A stretch of 64,000 bases of DNA, from positions 19,842,119 to 19,906,118 of the forward strand of contig NC_079214.1 in NCBI RefSeq assembly GCF_029633865.1, written 5' to 3'. Shown here in pieces: positions 9,214 through 55,505 of the stretch. Positions within the stretch are counted from its first letter, which is position 1; each line of letters opens with the position of its first letter. Source of the stretch: Lampris incognitus (lineage: Eukaryota; Chordata; Actinopteri; Lampriformes; Lampridae). Below the pieces are notes generated by a model, which saw only the letters and a program-made list of their open reading frames with translations, ran no database searches and was not told the origin of the DNA. The position numbers and the translations under genes were made by a program.

Positions 9214-12200
9214 ACACCAGTCTTAAACCTGTGATTGGAAATAAGCAGTCTTATACAGAGGTAACAAAAATGCAGAACACATGCTTACAGAGACATCCAT
9301 GGCCATGACACAGTAAAGGAGCTCACAGCGGGAACACTGCCATGTTCCTCTGTCTGTTACAAAGGGAAGTGTTAGTAAGCGTTTCCGGTCAGTGAAACCC
9401 TGGCCTCTGTTTTCACTGAACCATCACATCGGTTATGAAACAGATTTAAGAAATGAGGTTCAAAATATACAGTACGTCATACGGTGGACTCGCATTCAGC
9501 AGTTTCAGAGCAAGTAAAATCCAGGTTGTCAGGTAGTTTAATATGCTACTTATTTGTTAAGATTTGTTTAAAAATACAAATTGTCCCAAAGCCATAGCAT
9601 TGCAAACGCACGGAGTCCGGTGAAAACAGGGCTGTGATGTTTCAGCTCATCCACGGGCGCGTTTCTTCTGTGTTGGCTCATATAGACACGAGGGAAAGCA
9701 CTCCTAGGTCTGATCGCTGTGTTGGCAACAACTGACGGGATTTTTAACTAACGGGTTGCGACACGAGACGGTTTCAAAATCTTATCAGCTTCGTCACACT
9801 ACCACACGAACGCGGGTAGTCCGCAACGCAGCCCATAACTTCCCATCACACCTGTGTCTACAAGATCATGTGCCCCTTAGGAATCTGTTACTCTTCCTAG
9901 AATTGGAAGCAACCGAAACACTTCGCAAGTTAAGCACAATTAATAAAGATCCAAAATTACTTTTCATTCTCGGGTAGCTCATATTCATTTCAATATCGGC
10001 TATTGTGACAATTATTGCTCAAATTATGCTGTATTGTTCCTTTTATGCACAATAATGGAAAATTAGAAATCAAGGTACATAAATCTTAAGAGGTATGAAA
10101 AGTGTCAGTTTTCTGCCTTGACTGGCCACTTCCACAGTTTCAACCACAGTTACTTATCATCTCACACATCAACTGAGAAATCACCTAGCACCCTCTGAAT
10201 ACCTATTAAAGCAAATAAATCAGTTAGTTTATTAACTCCCAAAAGCAACCATAAAATGAGGGGATTAAATCTTAAAACAGTCATTAGGTCAAACTTAACT
10301 GTGTCCCTTCCGAGCTTAGCAACCAAAAAAAAAGAAGATTATACATACTTAAATACAGCTCTGAAAGAAAATGCCCATATTCTTTGCCAATCCATTTTTT
10401 TGGGGTGCGTTATTGTGCTACTACACCGACTTTGAAAACCAACCACTGCCGAATAAAAACTTCACATGTGTAATTAAACGTAATTTACACAGGGTGAGAG
10501 CTGCGAGTGTGAATGTAACGTTCCTTAGCGCCACATGGACAAGCGGCCAATTGGCTCACACCTTCCTAAGCATTTGACCAATCACTGTATCTCAACTGTC
10601 CAACCATTGTCTCCCCCCCCCCCCCCGCCTTTTTCTCCCAAATTGTGTCTGGCAAATTATCCCACTCTTCCGAGTCGTCCCAGTCGCTGCTCCAGCCCAC
10701 CTGCCGATCTGGGGAGGGCTGCAGACTACCACATGCCTCCTCCGACATGTTGAGTCACCAGCCACTTCTCTTCACCTGACAGTGAGGAGTTTCACCAGGC
10801 GGACGTAGCGCGTGGGATGATCACGCTATTCCCCCCTGTTCCCCCTCCCCCCTGAACAGGTGCCCAGACTGACCAGAGGAGGCGCTAGTGCAGCGACCAG
10901 AACACATACCCACATCCCGCTACCCACCCGCAGATGTCTTTTGGCATTCAGAGTGTATCCATTAATCTGCATCTAATGTAAAACGCCCACTGAGTAGCCT
11001 TACGGCCATCAGCATACAAGCGGATGTTGAGGTCAGTGTACCCACCTCCACGTCACTCCCATCACCTGAACTACCATGCTTGTAGAGGCAAATGACGTAA
11101 CTGCCACACACTGACCTTATTTAAAGACAATTTCGTATTATTTTTTTCTTTCCCCCATGCTGTAAAGACTCGTAAATGACCAGTGAAATTACATAGTGTA
11201 AGGCTAGAGAGAGATTGCACTCTATGGAAGATACCATCTGTTGACCCAAGCAGATCTCTGATGCGAGAGACAAGACGTTTCTTTGGTAGACATAGTGATG
11301 CAAGGAAACGAGAAAACGCCACTTGTCGCGGTAGTACGTGTATGTAATTTATCTCTACTCGTGGCTATCTCTTGTAAGCACGTGCTAATCTGATCCATGG
11401 CGCTGAGCCTAATGGTAAAAATAAAGCTTTAACTTCATTAAAAGTTGTTAAAGAGGACATCTCAACATACCGAGGAGATGATAATTTGTACGAAAAGTTC
11501 ATCAGGATTTCAATGTTATCGACGTTTACAAGTAAACTAGATTATGTATTGCGCACACACCAGGGCTTAACAGTGTTAAAGGACTTACACTAGTCATGAA
11601 TTTTAAAGCAAAAAAACATCACTAATATTTTTAATCTTACGGAGGTAAAACATAAAATTCCCCGGTACGAAAAACTATCTTGGCTTTTTTTTCTCTTTTT
11701 TTTTCTTTTTTCACATTAACATTATTGCACATCAAATTAAGCTCCTTTTACAGGGAAGAGTGTGGACGCCACTCCTCTATTACTATCACTAACTCACCTC
11801 TACTGCTAACTTGGTAATATTGTAAAGGTAATTACTGAAAACGGATAATTGCACCTTATGTTGATTGTAGTTATTTAATATTATTTGGCTGCTGTTTTGT
11901 GAAATCAGCAAATTTAAACACCTCCATCACATACATCTTTACAAAGGCTTAATTTCTAGTCGTTGGACTTTACAGCTATACAACATACAGTTTTAATGAG
12001 CGTCTTGACAGAAGAGTATGAGAAAATTGGAGACGGACGTATAATGCCTGCCTTTAAACCATTTCACAGTCATTAGAAAAATAATCTTTCGGGCCTTGTC
12101 ACAAAAAAAAAAATTCACGTCAGACATGGGTCTAATAACAGTTGCAAGTAATTCTTGAGGTTTGTGGTAAATTACACGGGTTGCCGGGTGAATGCATTGC

Positions 12201-13053
12201 TTTTTCACATCTGGAACATCCAGGTTTATATCTCTCAGCTATGGCAAACTGTACTGTGACTTTCACGCCCTTTTTTGTGATGTTCTTGATTTAAAATCTC
12301 AATGCCACGCCGAGGATAAATGAGACAAACCACAATAATTACTCCTACATAATATTAGACTCAGGTATCATCTACAATCAGCAAGTCTCATTTATTATTC
12401 CATCTTACACTTTCCTCGCCTCGCCAGGTACTGTTACTAGTCTCACCGCAGCAGCCATAATAAAATATTTAATTCTAAGAATATTCCCTATTTACTTTGA
12501 AGTGAATAGTGTAGTCTGGGCAGACCTGTATTATTTCTTCCATCAAAGCTTTTCTTCACCAGTCGTTCACCGCCAAACAATGCACATCACCGCGTCCTCC
12601 ATCCTGTCCCAGTCTTAAATTCATATTGAAACTTATAAACTTGAGAAAAATAAAGGCAACTGCTGTCTCTGGTTGAACGACCTCTCCCCCTCCCCTCTTA
12701 AATCACTGCCATTTCCCTTTTGATTAAACCCTGTCATGACTGTGTAAAAAATAAAGTACCTTGGAATGACCTGACTTTCCAAAGGGAAATGTTAAAGCGT
12801 TATTTGAGTTTTCTTGCAATGATGGTCAAAAATACCGGGAAAACGAGGCTCTTAGGGAGCAGGGTACGTGGCTTGTGACAGGAAGTGGTTCCTGGGAGAA
12901 GTTGGGTTAATGCTCAGATTGGGCTGACAATGAATTCTTCTTTCCCCTCTGCCGCCATGATCAGCCGCTGTATCTAACTGTATCACTTGTGTCCTTTTTC
13001 CCTCCGAGGAGGCCAGCGTTGTCTCACTTACAACCTTCATCTCTCCCTCACAC
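9214..13053 (-). other. frmd5: probable frmd5 3' UTR and flank
   Basis: Some 3.8 kb between the frmd5 stop codon and its candidate poly(A) cluster. Apart from a truncated family A SINE (10610-10940) I see no repeat and no credible gene. Open frames here are short and unrelated to anything I recognise. Calling it UTR is inference from position. Confidence 0.45.
10610..10940 (-). repeat. tRNA-derived SINE, family A, copy 3 (head missing)
   Basis: Starts with a C-run and ctcccaaattgtgtctggc, follows the family body and stops near cacatcccgctacccaccc, before the tRNA-like head. 5'-truncated, without box A or B. Confidence 0.85.
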
Positions 13054-48255
<35,202 letters not shown>

Positions 48256-48675
48256 TTAATGGACTGCCTCTCATGGAAATCAAAAAATAATGACACTGCA
48301 CACCGTAGCACCAAAGAAACAGCTTAGCAAGAGAGAATTTAATCCCTCTTAATGGCTTTCAGGTTACACGGATGAGTCAAGATTAAGGTGTTGCAAGTAA
48401 GGATGCACACTATTGAGTTTTTTGTTCGTTTTTATTTTTTTGCCATATCTGATAACTGATCATTTCCATGGTCATTCTTGGTGATATCAATAACCTGACC
48501 AAATCTATTGTGCACCTCTCGTTCCAGGTACTGTTGGGTGAGAACCAAAAGAAGAATCAAATAAAGAAACCACAACCAAACGATGGGGGGGGGGGTTTGT
48601 CAATAGGAGGAGAGTCATATGTATGTACATATATGTATGCTTAAAGACATATATGTATGCATGTATATGCTGGTC

Positions 48676-48677
48676 TG

Positions 48678-48724
<47 letters not shown>
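48676..48724. repeat. (CTAT)n microsatellite
   Basis: About twelve uninterrupted tetranucleotide units. Confidence 0.95.
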
Positions 48725-50181
48725 GTCAAGGTATTTAAGTTATTCCTGCAGGGTACACCCTCAGATAAACATGTATGTATTCATGGTGTGGTTCTCTGAT
48801 AAAGCATCTATTAAATGACATGTTTTTTTTTCTTTTCTGGAGGTTGGTACATTGACCTCTAAACTGAATAGGTACTGTCACCAATGTACCACGAGAATTT
48901 TGGAAAACACAAAGGAAAAACACGGACGCTGTCATGAAAATGATTTTTCCTGCCCAGTGAGCAGTCTATTTTTTGGAAGGGGATTCTGAAAAGCTGAAAT
49001 TTCAATAACGGACACCAGAAAGTGTTTTAATATTTCACGAGTCCTCAGGGGAGATATCTGAGGGGTATCAAATATTCATACCCGGTGGCAGCCATCTGTG
49101 AAGTCTCTGAAAATCTCGGCTGCAGAAAAGAATACTGGGGAAAGTAGTGAGACAAGGTGTAGCAGGGGTGAACGGTGGTGGGTTTGGGGATGGAAGGTGG
49201 ATGCACGGGGTTTCGTTACAGCCATGACAACCTGGGAAATGCATTTACAAAAAAATATTTTGCTATAGCCTTAATGTCTCTTATCCTGAACATGTGCAAA
49301 GTGTCCACATCTTGTATTGTTTAAATAATTTTGCAAAATATGCAAAGCCCAAGTCAATTAGTAAAACTTTTTAAAAAAGGAATTCACATTCAAATCTGTT
49401 TTTCATTAGGGCTGACAGTGAGTAAGAGAGTAAATGGGCCTACTTCCCAGTCAGTGGCAGGCAGACTATGATAATGGGCACAGTCCCTGCAGAGACCTGT
49501 ATCTACCCAAAGAGACAAGTGGTAACAAAACTGCCGCTGAGCACAGTAGCTTACATAGACAAAAACAACATCAGCCAGAAAGTATAGCTTAGGCTAACCT
49601 TGCAAAGTTAGCAAAATTCAGCACTGAACAAAGACTGCGATATTTAAATCGTTCCCACTCCCATCAATCTTGCAGCTTCTTAAAATGCAAGACCTTGAGG
49701 TGGGTCTTGCACAGGCCCGGTGCAGGCTGCAGACTGCCAACTCAGGGCTGACTAAGCTGCCACACGATCAAGGCAATTCAAATGTGTGATCCTCAATTAC
49801 AGTCACAAGATAGTATTTCTCTCAGAGGCAAGAGAAAATTTAACTAGCTGTTCTGATTCTGTTTAAGTGTCTGATCCCAGTATTCAGTACGGTAAATGTC
49901 ACAGTTTTCATTAACGTTGGTGCGTCTTGTCGCTGTCTGTGCAATGGGAGATAAGCAAGGCCAGTTGATAGTGATTAAGGGTGCATTTTAGTCAAAAACT
50001 GCTCCATAACACCGTTTTCTTACTTGTAGAGTTACTCTATGTTAAACGTTTTAGTCTTTTATTGCATATTTGCTGTGTTTATGACATATGAGTCATGCAG
50101 CACAACTGAGCACAGCTGCTCCTTATCATGTGAGACTTATGACAAGATGTCCTAGAGGTTTGTGCTTTTACCTTTAAGACA

Positions 50182-50182
50182 C

Positions 50183-50259
<77 letters not shown>
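50182..50259. repeat. (GT)n microsatellite
   Basis: About 78 bases of pure GT after acacgc. Confidence 0.96.
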
Positions 50260-50260
<1 letters not shown>

Positions 50261-50346
50261 AGGAGACTCGAGTTAGGACGTCAGATGGTGTGCCTGCTAA
50301 TTTTTATGTCTGCCAGGCGGTAGCCTGGAAAGAATTGTGCGTTTGG

Positions 50347-50348
<2 letters not shown>

Positions 50349-50396
<48 letters not shown>
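50349..50396. repeat. (GT)n microsatellite abutting a hAT-like element
   Basis: GT run that ends two bases before the left terminus of the 50398-51440 element. Confidence 0.95.
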
Positions 50397-50397
<1 letters not shown>

Positions 50398-50891
50398 CAG
50401 GGACGCGGGAAGTCAGTCAGAGTTGGGGGTGCTGAGAGAAATTGTATTTAATGACATCATATTAAATATATAATGACGTCATATTAAATGCTGTGCAACA
50501 TACACGAATTTTGTATTGATTTGGATGGCCAACAAACTGTTGCCCCCCCTCCCCCCATCATTACATCGCTGCGTACAAATCTAATACTCTTGTGAGGACG
50601 CGCATCTCACAGCGCTGCCCGTGGTTCTGAAACAGCGCTGTAATTTCACAGACACATGTATCTCGACCAATACTTTTGTTGTTTTTGTTGCTTTGTAATA
50701 GGGTACATGAAACTTAAACTGGAGGGGGGGGCAGACAGTACTTGGAACATTTTACATTACAACAGACAGCAAACATGGACAGCAACACGCTGTATGTCAA
50801 AGCAGCATAGCACCCTACTCAGCTATGGACAGCTCACACGCGGAATGCAGGTCTCTCCCTGATCCACAAAACGATTTACTGTTGACGCTTT

Positions 50892-50933
<42 letters not shown>

Positions 50934-51440
50934 GAGAACATTAATAATTAATAATAATAACAGCGCATAACTAATCGTTCAGCAACACCACCACACCAAG
51001 TTTAAAACAATGGACACACAAGGCATCTGAAATTTACAGCGAACCCATGCATACTATAAATATCGTAACCAAGAACAAAGTGAAACATCATAAAAATAAC
51101 ATCTGCCCACCTTAAGGAAACGGTGGTGACACCTAACCCGCCATTACCGGTCATGATTACTCACGCCTTGCTAGCTGCTCTGTGTCTGTGCATCAGATGC
51201 ACAGAGAGAAAATACACCAGATGTTATGGAAGAAAATAAAATATCATTAAAAAAATAGCTAAGGGTAGATATTAACCATTTAATGAACAACCGTGTTTTA
51301 TAGACTGATTGCACTAAAATGCTACTGTCAAAAAAAATAATCATTGATTTGTTTAGTAAACATTTTTTACCTTGCAGTTTCAGCCTCACACCGTAGGGGG
51401 TGCTCCAGCCCCCTCAGCAACCCTACTTCCTGCGTCCCTG
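50398..51440. mobile_element. candidate hAT-type non-autonomous element
   Basis: The left end cagggacgcgggaagt and the right end, read inverted, cagggacgcaggaagt match at 15 of 16 bases. Both flanks are GT-rich (tgtgtgtt versus tgtgtatg), so an 8-bp duplication is plausible but imperfect. There is no transposase inside. A CA microsatellite (50895-50932) lies within it. Confidence 0.6.
50895..50932. repeat. (AC)n microsatellite
   Basis: Pure AC run inside the hAT-like element. Confidence 0.95.
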
Positions 51441-51559
51441 TGTGTATGTGTGTCCGTCCGCGACTAATACCTCGTAAACTGAAAGACCTAACAACCTAAA
51501 TTTTTTTGTGGACAGCTGTGACTTTATGATGAAGAACCTTTCGTGGTTATAGTGATTTA

Positions 51560-51790
51560 AAACCGTAAAAAAAACCGTTTGCTCCCGCTACAACCACTCC
51601 TTCTCTTCATTCACCCTCTAGCTCGCTCGACCATCGCTGCCCGAGCTAAGTCAACAGTGCGCATGCGCGACTCACTTCTGCGGTTGCGTCAGATCGGGCA
51701 GCGACAGTGTCAAAACCAAAACACGCGTTCGCAGGCCCGCCCACAGAAATGGCTGCGCCACTGTAAAGGTCCAGTGGGCGGCGTGTGTGT
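51560..51790. promoter_or_regulatory. CpG-rich patch with an NRF1-like palindrome
   Basis: Locally CpG-dense in an AT-rich intron. It contains tgcgcatgcgc at 51658-51668, which fits the NRF1 consensus. No recognised coding sequence follows on either strand. It could be an intronic promoter or enhancer, or part of an unrecognised repeat. Confidence 0.35.
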
Positions 51791-52463
51791 GCTCTCTTTC
51801 CTACTAAACACATCTACATGTGAACTGAGAGACTTACCCTGTAACGGGGGGGGGGGGGGGCTTTTCCTGTGTACGTGTATTTTCCTTCTCCCGGTAGGCC
51901 TGTGCCTTAAATGCACGCGGCTTATCATGATGTGATTGTGTTTTTTCCCAAATTTTCTTTACAATAATCTGTGTGCTGATCAATAACTTTGTGTGAAAAC
52001 AAACACCACTTTAAATGATTCTTTTACTTCAGCTTAGCAGCATGTGCACTGTAGTTGGTTTTGGATAATGGTTTTCAGTCAATTTCTTGCATTCCCCCCC
52101 CCCCCTCATGAACAACAACTTTTGGTACTCAATAAAACCTCCTTGTGGTTTCTCAGTTAATGACGCCAAACATTGGCATTTCGAAAGTTTGTGACAGTGC
52201 TTCCTATGTAGAAAATCACTTCCCGCCCTCCATCTGTGGTTCGTGACATCATATGCAAAAAACCTATACCGGACATTTTGGCAATCTGGTTGACTTCATG
52301 GACCAGGCTCAGAGAAATCATTTGAAAATTAGACCGTCCGGTTGAAAACATGTCCCAGAAATGCAAAGTTTTTGGCTGAGCGTCGCTTGCGTTGTGGAGA
52401 TACAGTGAACATGCTCTGATGCTTACATCAGAAGGTTTGATCACCTATGTTCACTGCACTCCC

Positions 52464-52467
<4 letters not shown>

Positions 52468-52524
<57 letters not shown>
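52468..52524. repeat. (AC)n microsatellite
   Basis: About 57 bases of pure AC. Confidence 0.96.
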
Positions 52525-52525
<1 letters not shown>

Positions 52526-52617
52526 CTGATGTATTATTTGAAAATGGACAGAGGAGGGGCATCACAGAGGAGGGAAATCACTGAAGCCCAACTCTGGGTA
52601 GGCCCTTTAAAGCATTT

Positions 52618-53042
52618 TTTTTGGGGGGGGGGACCCCCTTTCGCCCCAATTGTACCTGTCCAATTAACCCACTCTTCCTCCCAGTCGCTGCTCCACCCCC
52701 TGTGCCGATCCGGGGAGGGCTGCAGACTACCGAGTCTCCTTTGATACATGACGAGTCGCCAGCCGCTTCCTTTCACCTGACAGTGAGGAGTTTCGCCAGG
52801 GGGACATAGTGCATGGGAGGATCACGCTGTTCCCCCTCCCCCCAAACAGGCACCCCAACCGACCAGAGGAGGCACTAGTGCAGCGACCAGGACACATACT
52901 CACATCCAGCTTCCCACCCGTAGACACGGCCAATTGTGTCTGTAGGGATGCCTGACCAAGCCAAAGGTAACACTGGGATTCGAACCGGCGGTCCCTGTGT
53001 TGATAGGCAACGGAATAGACCGCCATGCCACCCGGACACCCC
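52618..53042 (-). repeat. tRNA-derived SINE, family A, copy 8
   Basis: Full length. The low-coordinate end is an altered T/G/C homopolymer stretch, then cgccccaattgtacctgtcc. The head on the - strand reads gtgtccgggtggcatggcgg, with B box ggttcgaatccc. Confidence 0.88.
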
Positions 53043-54184
53043 TCCTTTCATGCATTTCTAACACTGTACCACGGCACAGCGGTCTATAATTGAGGATGGG
53101 AAAATCGCTGTATTGAGATGTTTCTCCATGTAACAAAGCCAAAAGACTACACCCCACATATGGAGGCTCCGGAGGTGCAGCATTCATGACAACATTAAAA
53201 CCGTCTGTAATGGAGTCCTGTGCGTACTGCTACACCACCCAGCGTGAAATATCTGTTCAGGTGACTAGTTGCTAGCACTTTGTCGTGATAAATTGGGATG
53301 CAATTAAATGTTGTCTGCGTTAACTTATTGCCTGTGAATAATGACTGCATGGAAACCTGCCCTGGGATGGCTTGAAATGAATTTTCGTGTCACCGGAGGC
53401 CCAAGAAACATGAACACAACAGTATGCAAGAGACTATGCTTTAAGGCCACAAGATCGTAGCCACCCTGGTTTGAATTAACTAAAGCTCTTCATTATTGGT
53501 AACTATTATGCTACTTAAATTAAATTATGTATTTTTTAATTAAGGGGCATTAGCCACCCCTTAATTTAATATTTCCAGATTAATTAAACGGGTCTTAAAA
53601 TATATTGTTGTACCGAACTGAAGTAATTAATGTTGAGAGGGATATGTGCATGCATTATAATCTTTGTTGTTTTTTTTTCCTGTAAGACATAGACTATTTA
53701 TTCTGTCTTGTTATACTGAGGAATACTAAATAAAAACAGGTAAACAGGACAATCACAAGAGGGGACAATGGCAGTGAAGGATAGGGGTCAGAGAAACGGC
53801 TTCATATGGGTAAACTGTATGAATTACCTCCGCAGTAAGGGGTTCATTATGGACATAATCAATAACCGTGACCTTTAGATTTAATTCAGAGTCATCAAAC
53901 ACTAACTTTCAGCTTGTCTCTGCCCACACATTTTGAAAAAGGTAATAAAATATAATAATAATAATAAAAAAAACTCACTCCGCGCCCCATCTTCCCACAA
54001 GTCTACCCAGAGAGTTTAGTTGGCTAATGCCGGCATGTTGCCTCGTAACTGTATTGGTCTAACATGCCGGAGACCAAGTGTTTCAGCAAAACAATATGAG
54101 ATGTCGGTGTCTTCAGTGCCCTCATGTGACGTTGATGACACCCGGGCGTTGATCATAATGTGGATTTGTGCACTGAAAGAAAGA

Positions 54185-54337
54185 GGCAGCATAGAGGAAA
54201 CCAAACAGATGCCGGCCAAGAGGACGGCACAACACAGGAGAGCTAACATAGCAGGCCAGGACGCCACAGTCTACACCCATCTACAGGCCGGTGGCCACTC
54301 TTTCAAGGATGAGGATGTGCACATCCTTGATAGGGAG
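54185..54337 (+). pseudogene. GIY-YIG nuclease fragment, left block
   Basis: Frame 54020-54352 becomes recognisable only from about 54185. The Gly-Tyr-Ile core is already degraded (IEETKQ where YxGETKQ is expected). It runs into the LTR after LDRE. Confidence 0.65.
54333..54337. repeat. 5-bp target-site duplication, left copy
   Basis: GGGAG immediately before the left LTR; the same 5-mer follows the right LTR at 59182-59186. Confidence 0.9.
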
Positions 54338-54610
54338 TGTAATATTCTCTAGAATATAATACCCCGTTTGGCTATAAGGTTGATGTGATACAAGCACGCC
54401 TATTGGCTGTTAAGTTAGCTGCAAGCTGATTGGTCCATCTGACGCATGAGGGCGCAGGGGAGCCACATAATCGTCAGTCTATGTTTAGCACTCAGACGAG
54501 TCACTACTGTGGAGCTAGCTACTGTATGATTGTAACCGTCACCGTTGAAATAAAGACACTGAACAATAAAGTCGTCATCGGATTCCTCCATATAGACAGA
54601 AAGTCAGACA
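54338..54610 (+). repeat. left LTR
   Basis: Starts tgtaatattctctagaatat and ends gtcagaca. A candidate poly(A) signal, aataaa, lies in gttgaaataaagacac near 54550. Confidence 0.93.
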
Positions 54611-54624
54611 TGGTGTCAGAGTAA
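54611..54624 (+). other. primer-binding site candidate
   Basis: tggtgtcagagtaa directly after the left LTR. The first ten bases would pair with a tRNA 3' end of the type TGACACCA, as in leucine tRNAs; the match weakens after that. Confidence 0.6.
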
Positions 54625-54665
54625 AAGCGTGAAAAGGAGAAGAAAGAAGAAACAGTAAAGTCAGA

Positions 54666-55505
54666 ATGGACGTCACTGGAGTTCCTGCACCCCGCATGGA
54701 CTGGGAAGCTAGCAGTCTGCCCGAAGCATGGCGCAAGTTTAAACTGCATGTCGAGTTGATGTTTTCTGGACCTTTAAAGAGGAAATCGGAGGAAGTTAAA
54801 TGCAGCTACCTACTGATTTGGGTAGGAGAAAAAGGACGGGACATTTACAATACATGGACGCTCTCAGAAGCAGAAGGAAAGTTGTTGGAAACATACTACG
54901 GTCGTTTTGAACGGTATGTAAAACCCAAAGCAAATGTGATCTTCGCGTGCTATAAGTTCCATGGAAGGGCACAGGCAGCTAGCGAGCCTTTCGAACAGTT
55001 TATGACTGATTTGAGACTGCTTGTGAAGGACTGTAATTATAGAGAGAGTGAAGAGGAGATCAGAGACCGTATTGTTTTCGGAGTTCATTCACCGAGAGTG
55101 AGAGAGAAACTGCTGAACATCGGTTCCGAGCTAACATTGGAAAAAGCAAGAGACGTTGCTTGGTCTCATGAACTATCACAAGCACAGCTCAAAACCATTG
55201 CTAGCACCAGCACGGGCACGCGCGAACAGGCTGTGCATGCAATCGGTTGGAATGCAACAAAGAAGAAGCATTGGAAAAGGCGCGAGGACGACACAAAAGG
55301 GCGCACAGTGTCAGACAATGCCTCATGGAGAGAGGGAGACAGCAACCGCAGTAAAGGATGCAAATACTGTGGGAACAAGACTCACAGTGGAAACGAAACC
55401 TGCCCAGCAAAAGGCAAGCAATGCAACAGCTGCAGCAAATGGAACCATTTCGCTAGTGTGTCTCTCCAGACCAGGAAAAGGCGTACACACTGTGAAGGAA
55501 AATGA
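54666..55505 (+). pseudogene. gag region of the Gypsy element
   Basis: 280-codon frame from ATG 54666. The middle has a capsid-like helical region (FACYKFHGRAQAASEPFEQF, LRLLVKDCNYRESEEEIRDR). Two zinc knuckles follow: C-X2-C-X4-H-X5-C from residue 232, and C-X2-C-X4-H at residues 253-261, whose last Cys is lost. In the next frame a Cys codon stands at 55459-55461, so a one-base loss between about 55449 and 55457 broke the knuckle. Most of the pol frame that overlaps gag upstream of this point is noise, which suggests gag and pol were one continuous frame. Confidence 0.88.

Noticed and set aside
51579..51935. 118-residue open frame on the + strand
   Set aside because: No recognisable domain, low complexity at its end (poly-G), and it lies in a CpG-rich patch where stop codons are rarer by composition.
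55156..55458. Upstream part of the long open frame that overlaps gag
   Set aside because: Its translation resembles no retroelement domain, whereas the gag frame does. The true pol reading begins near 55459.
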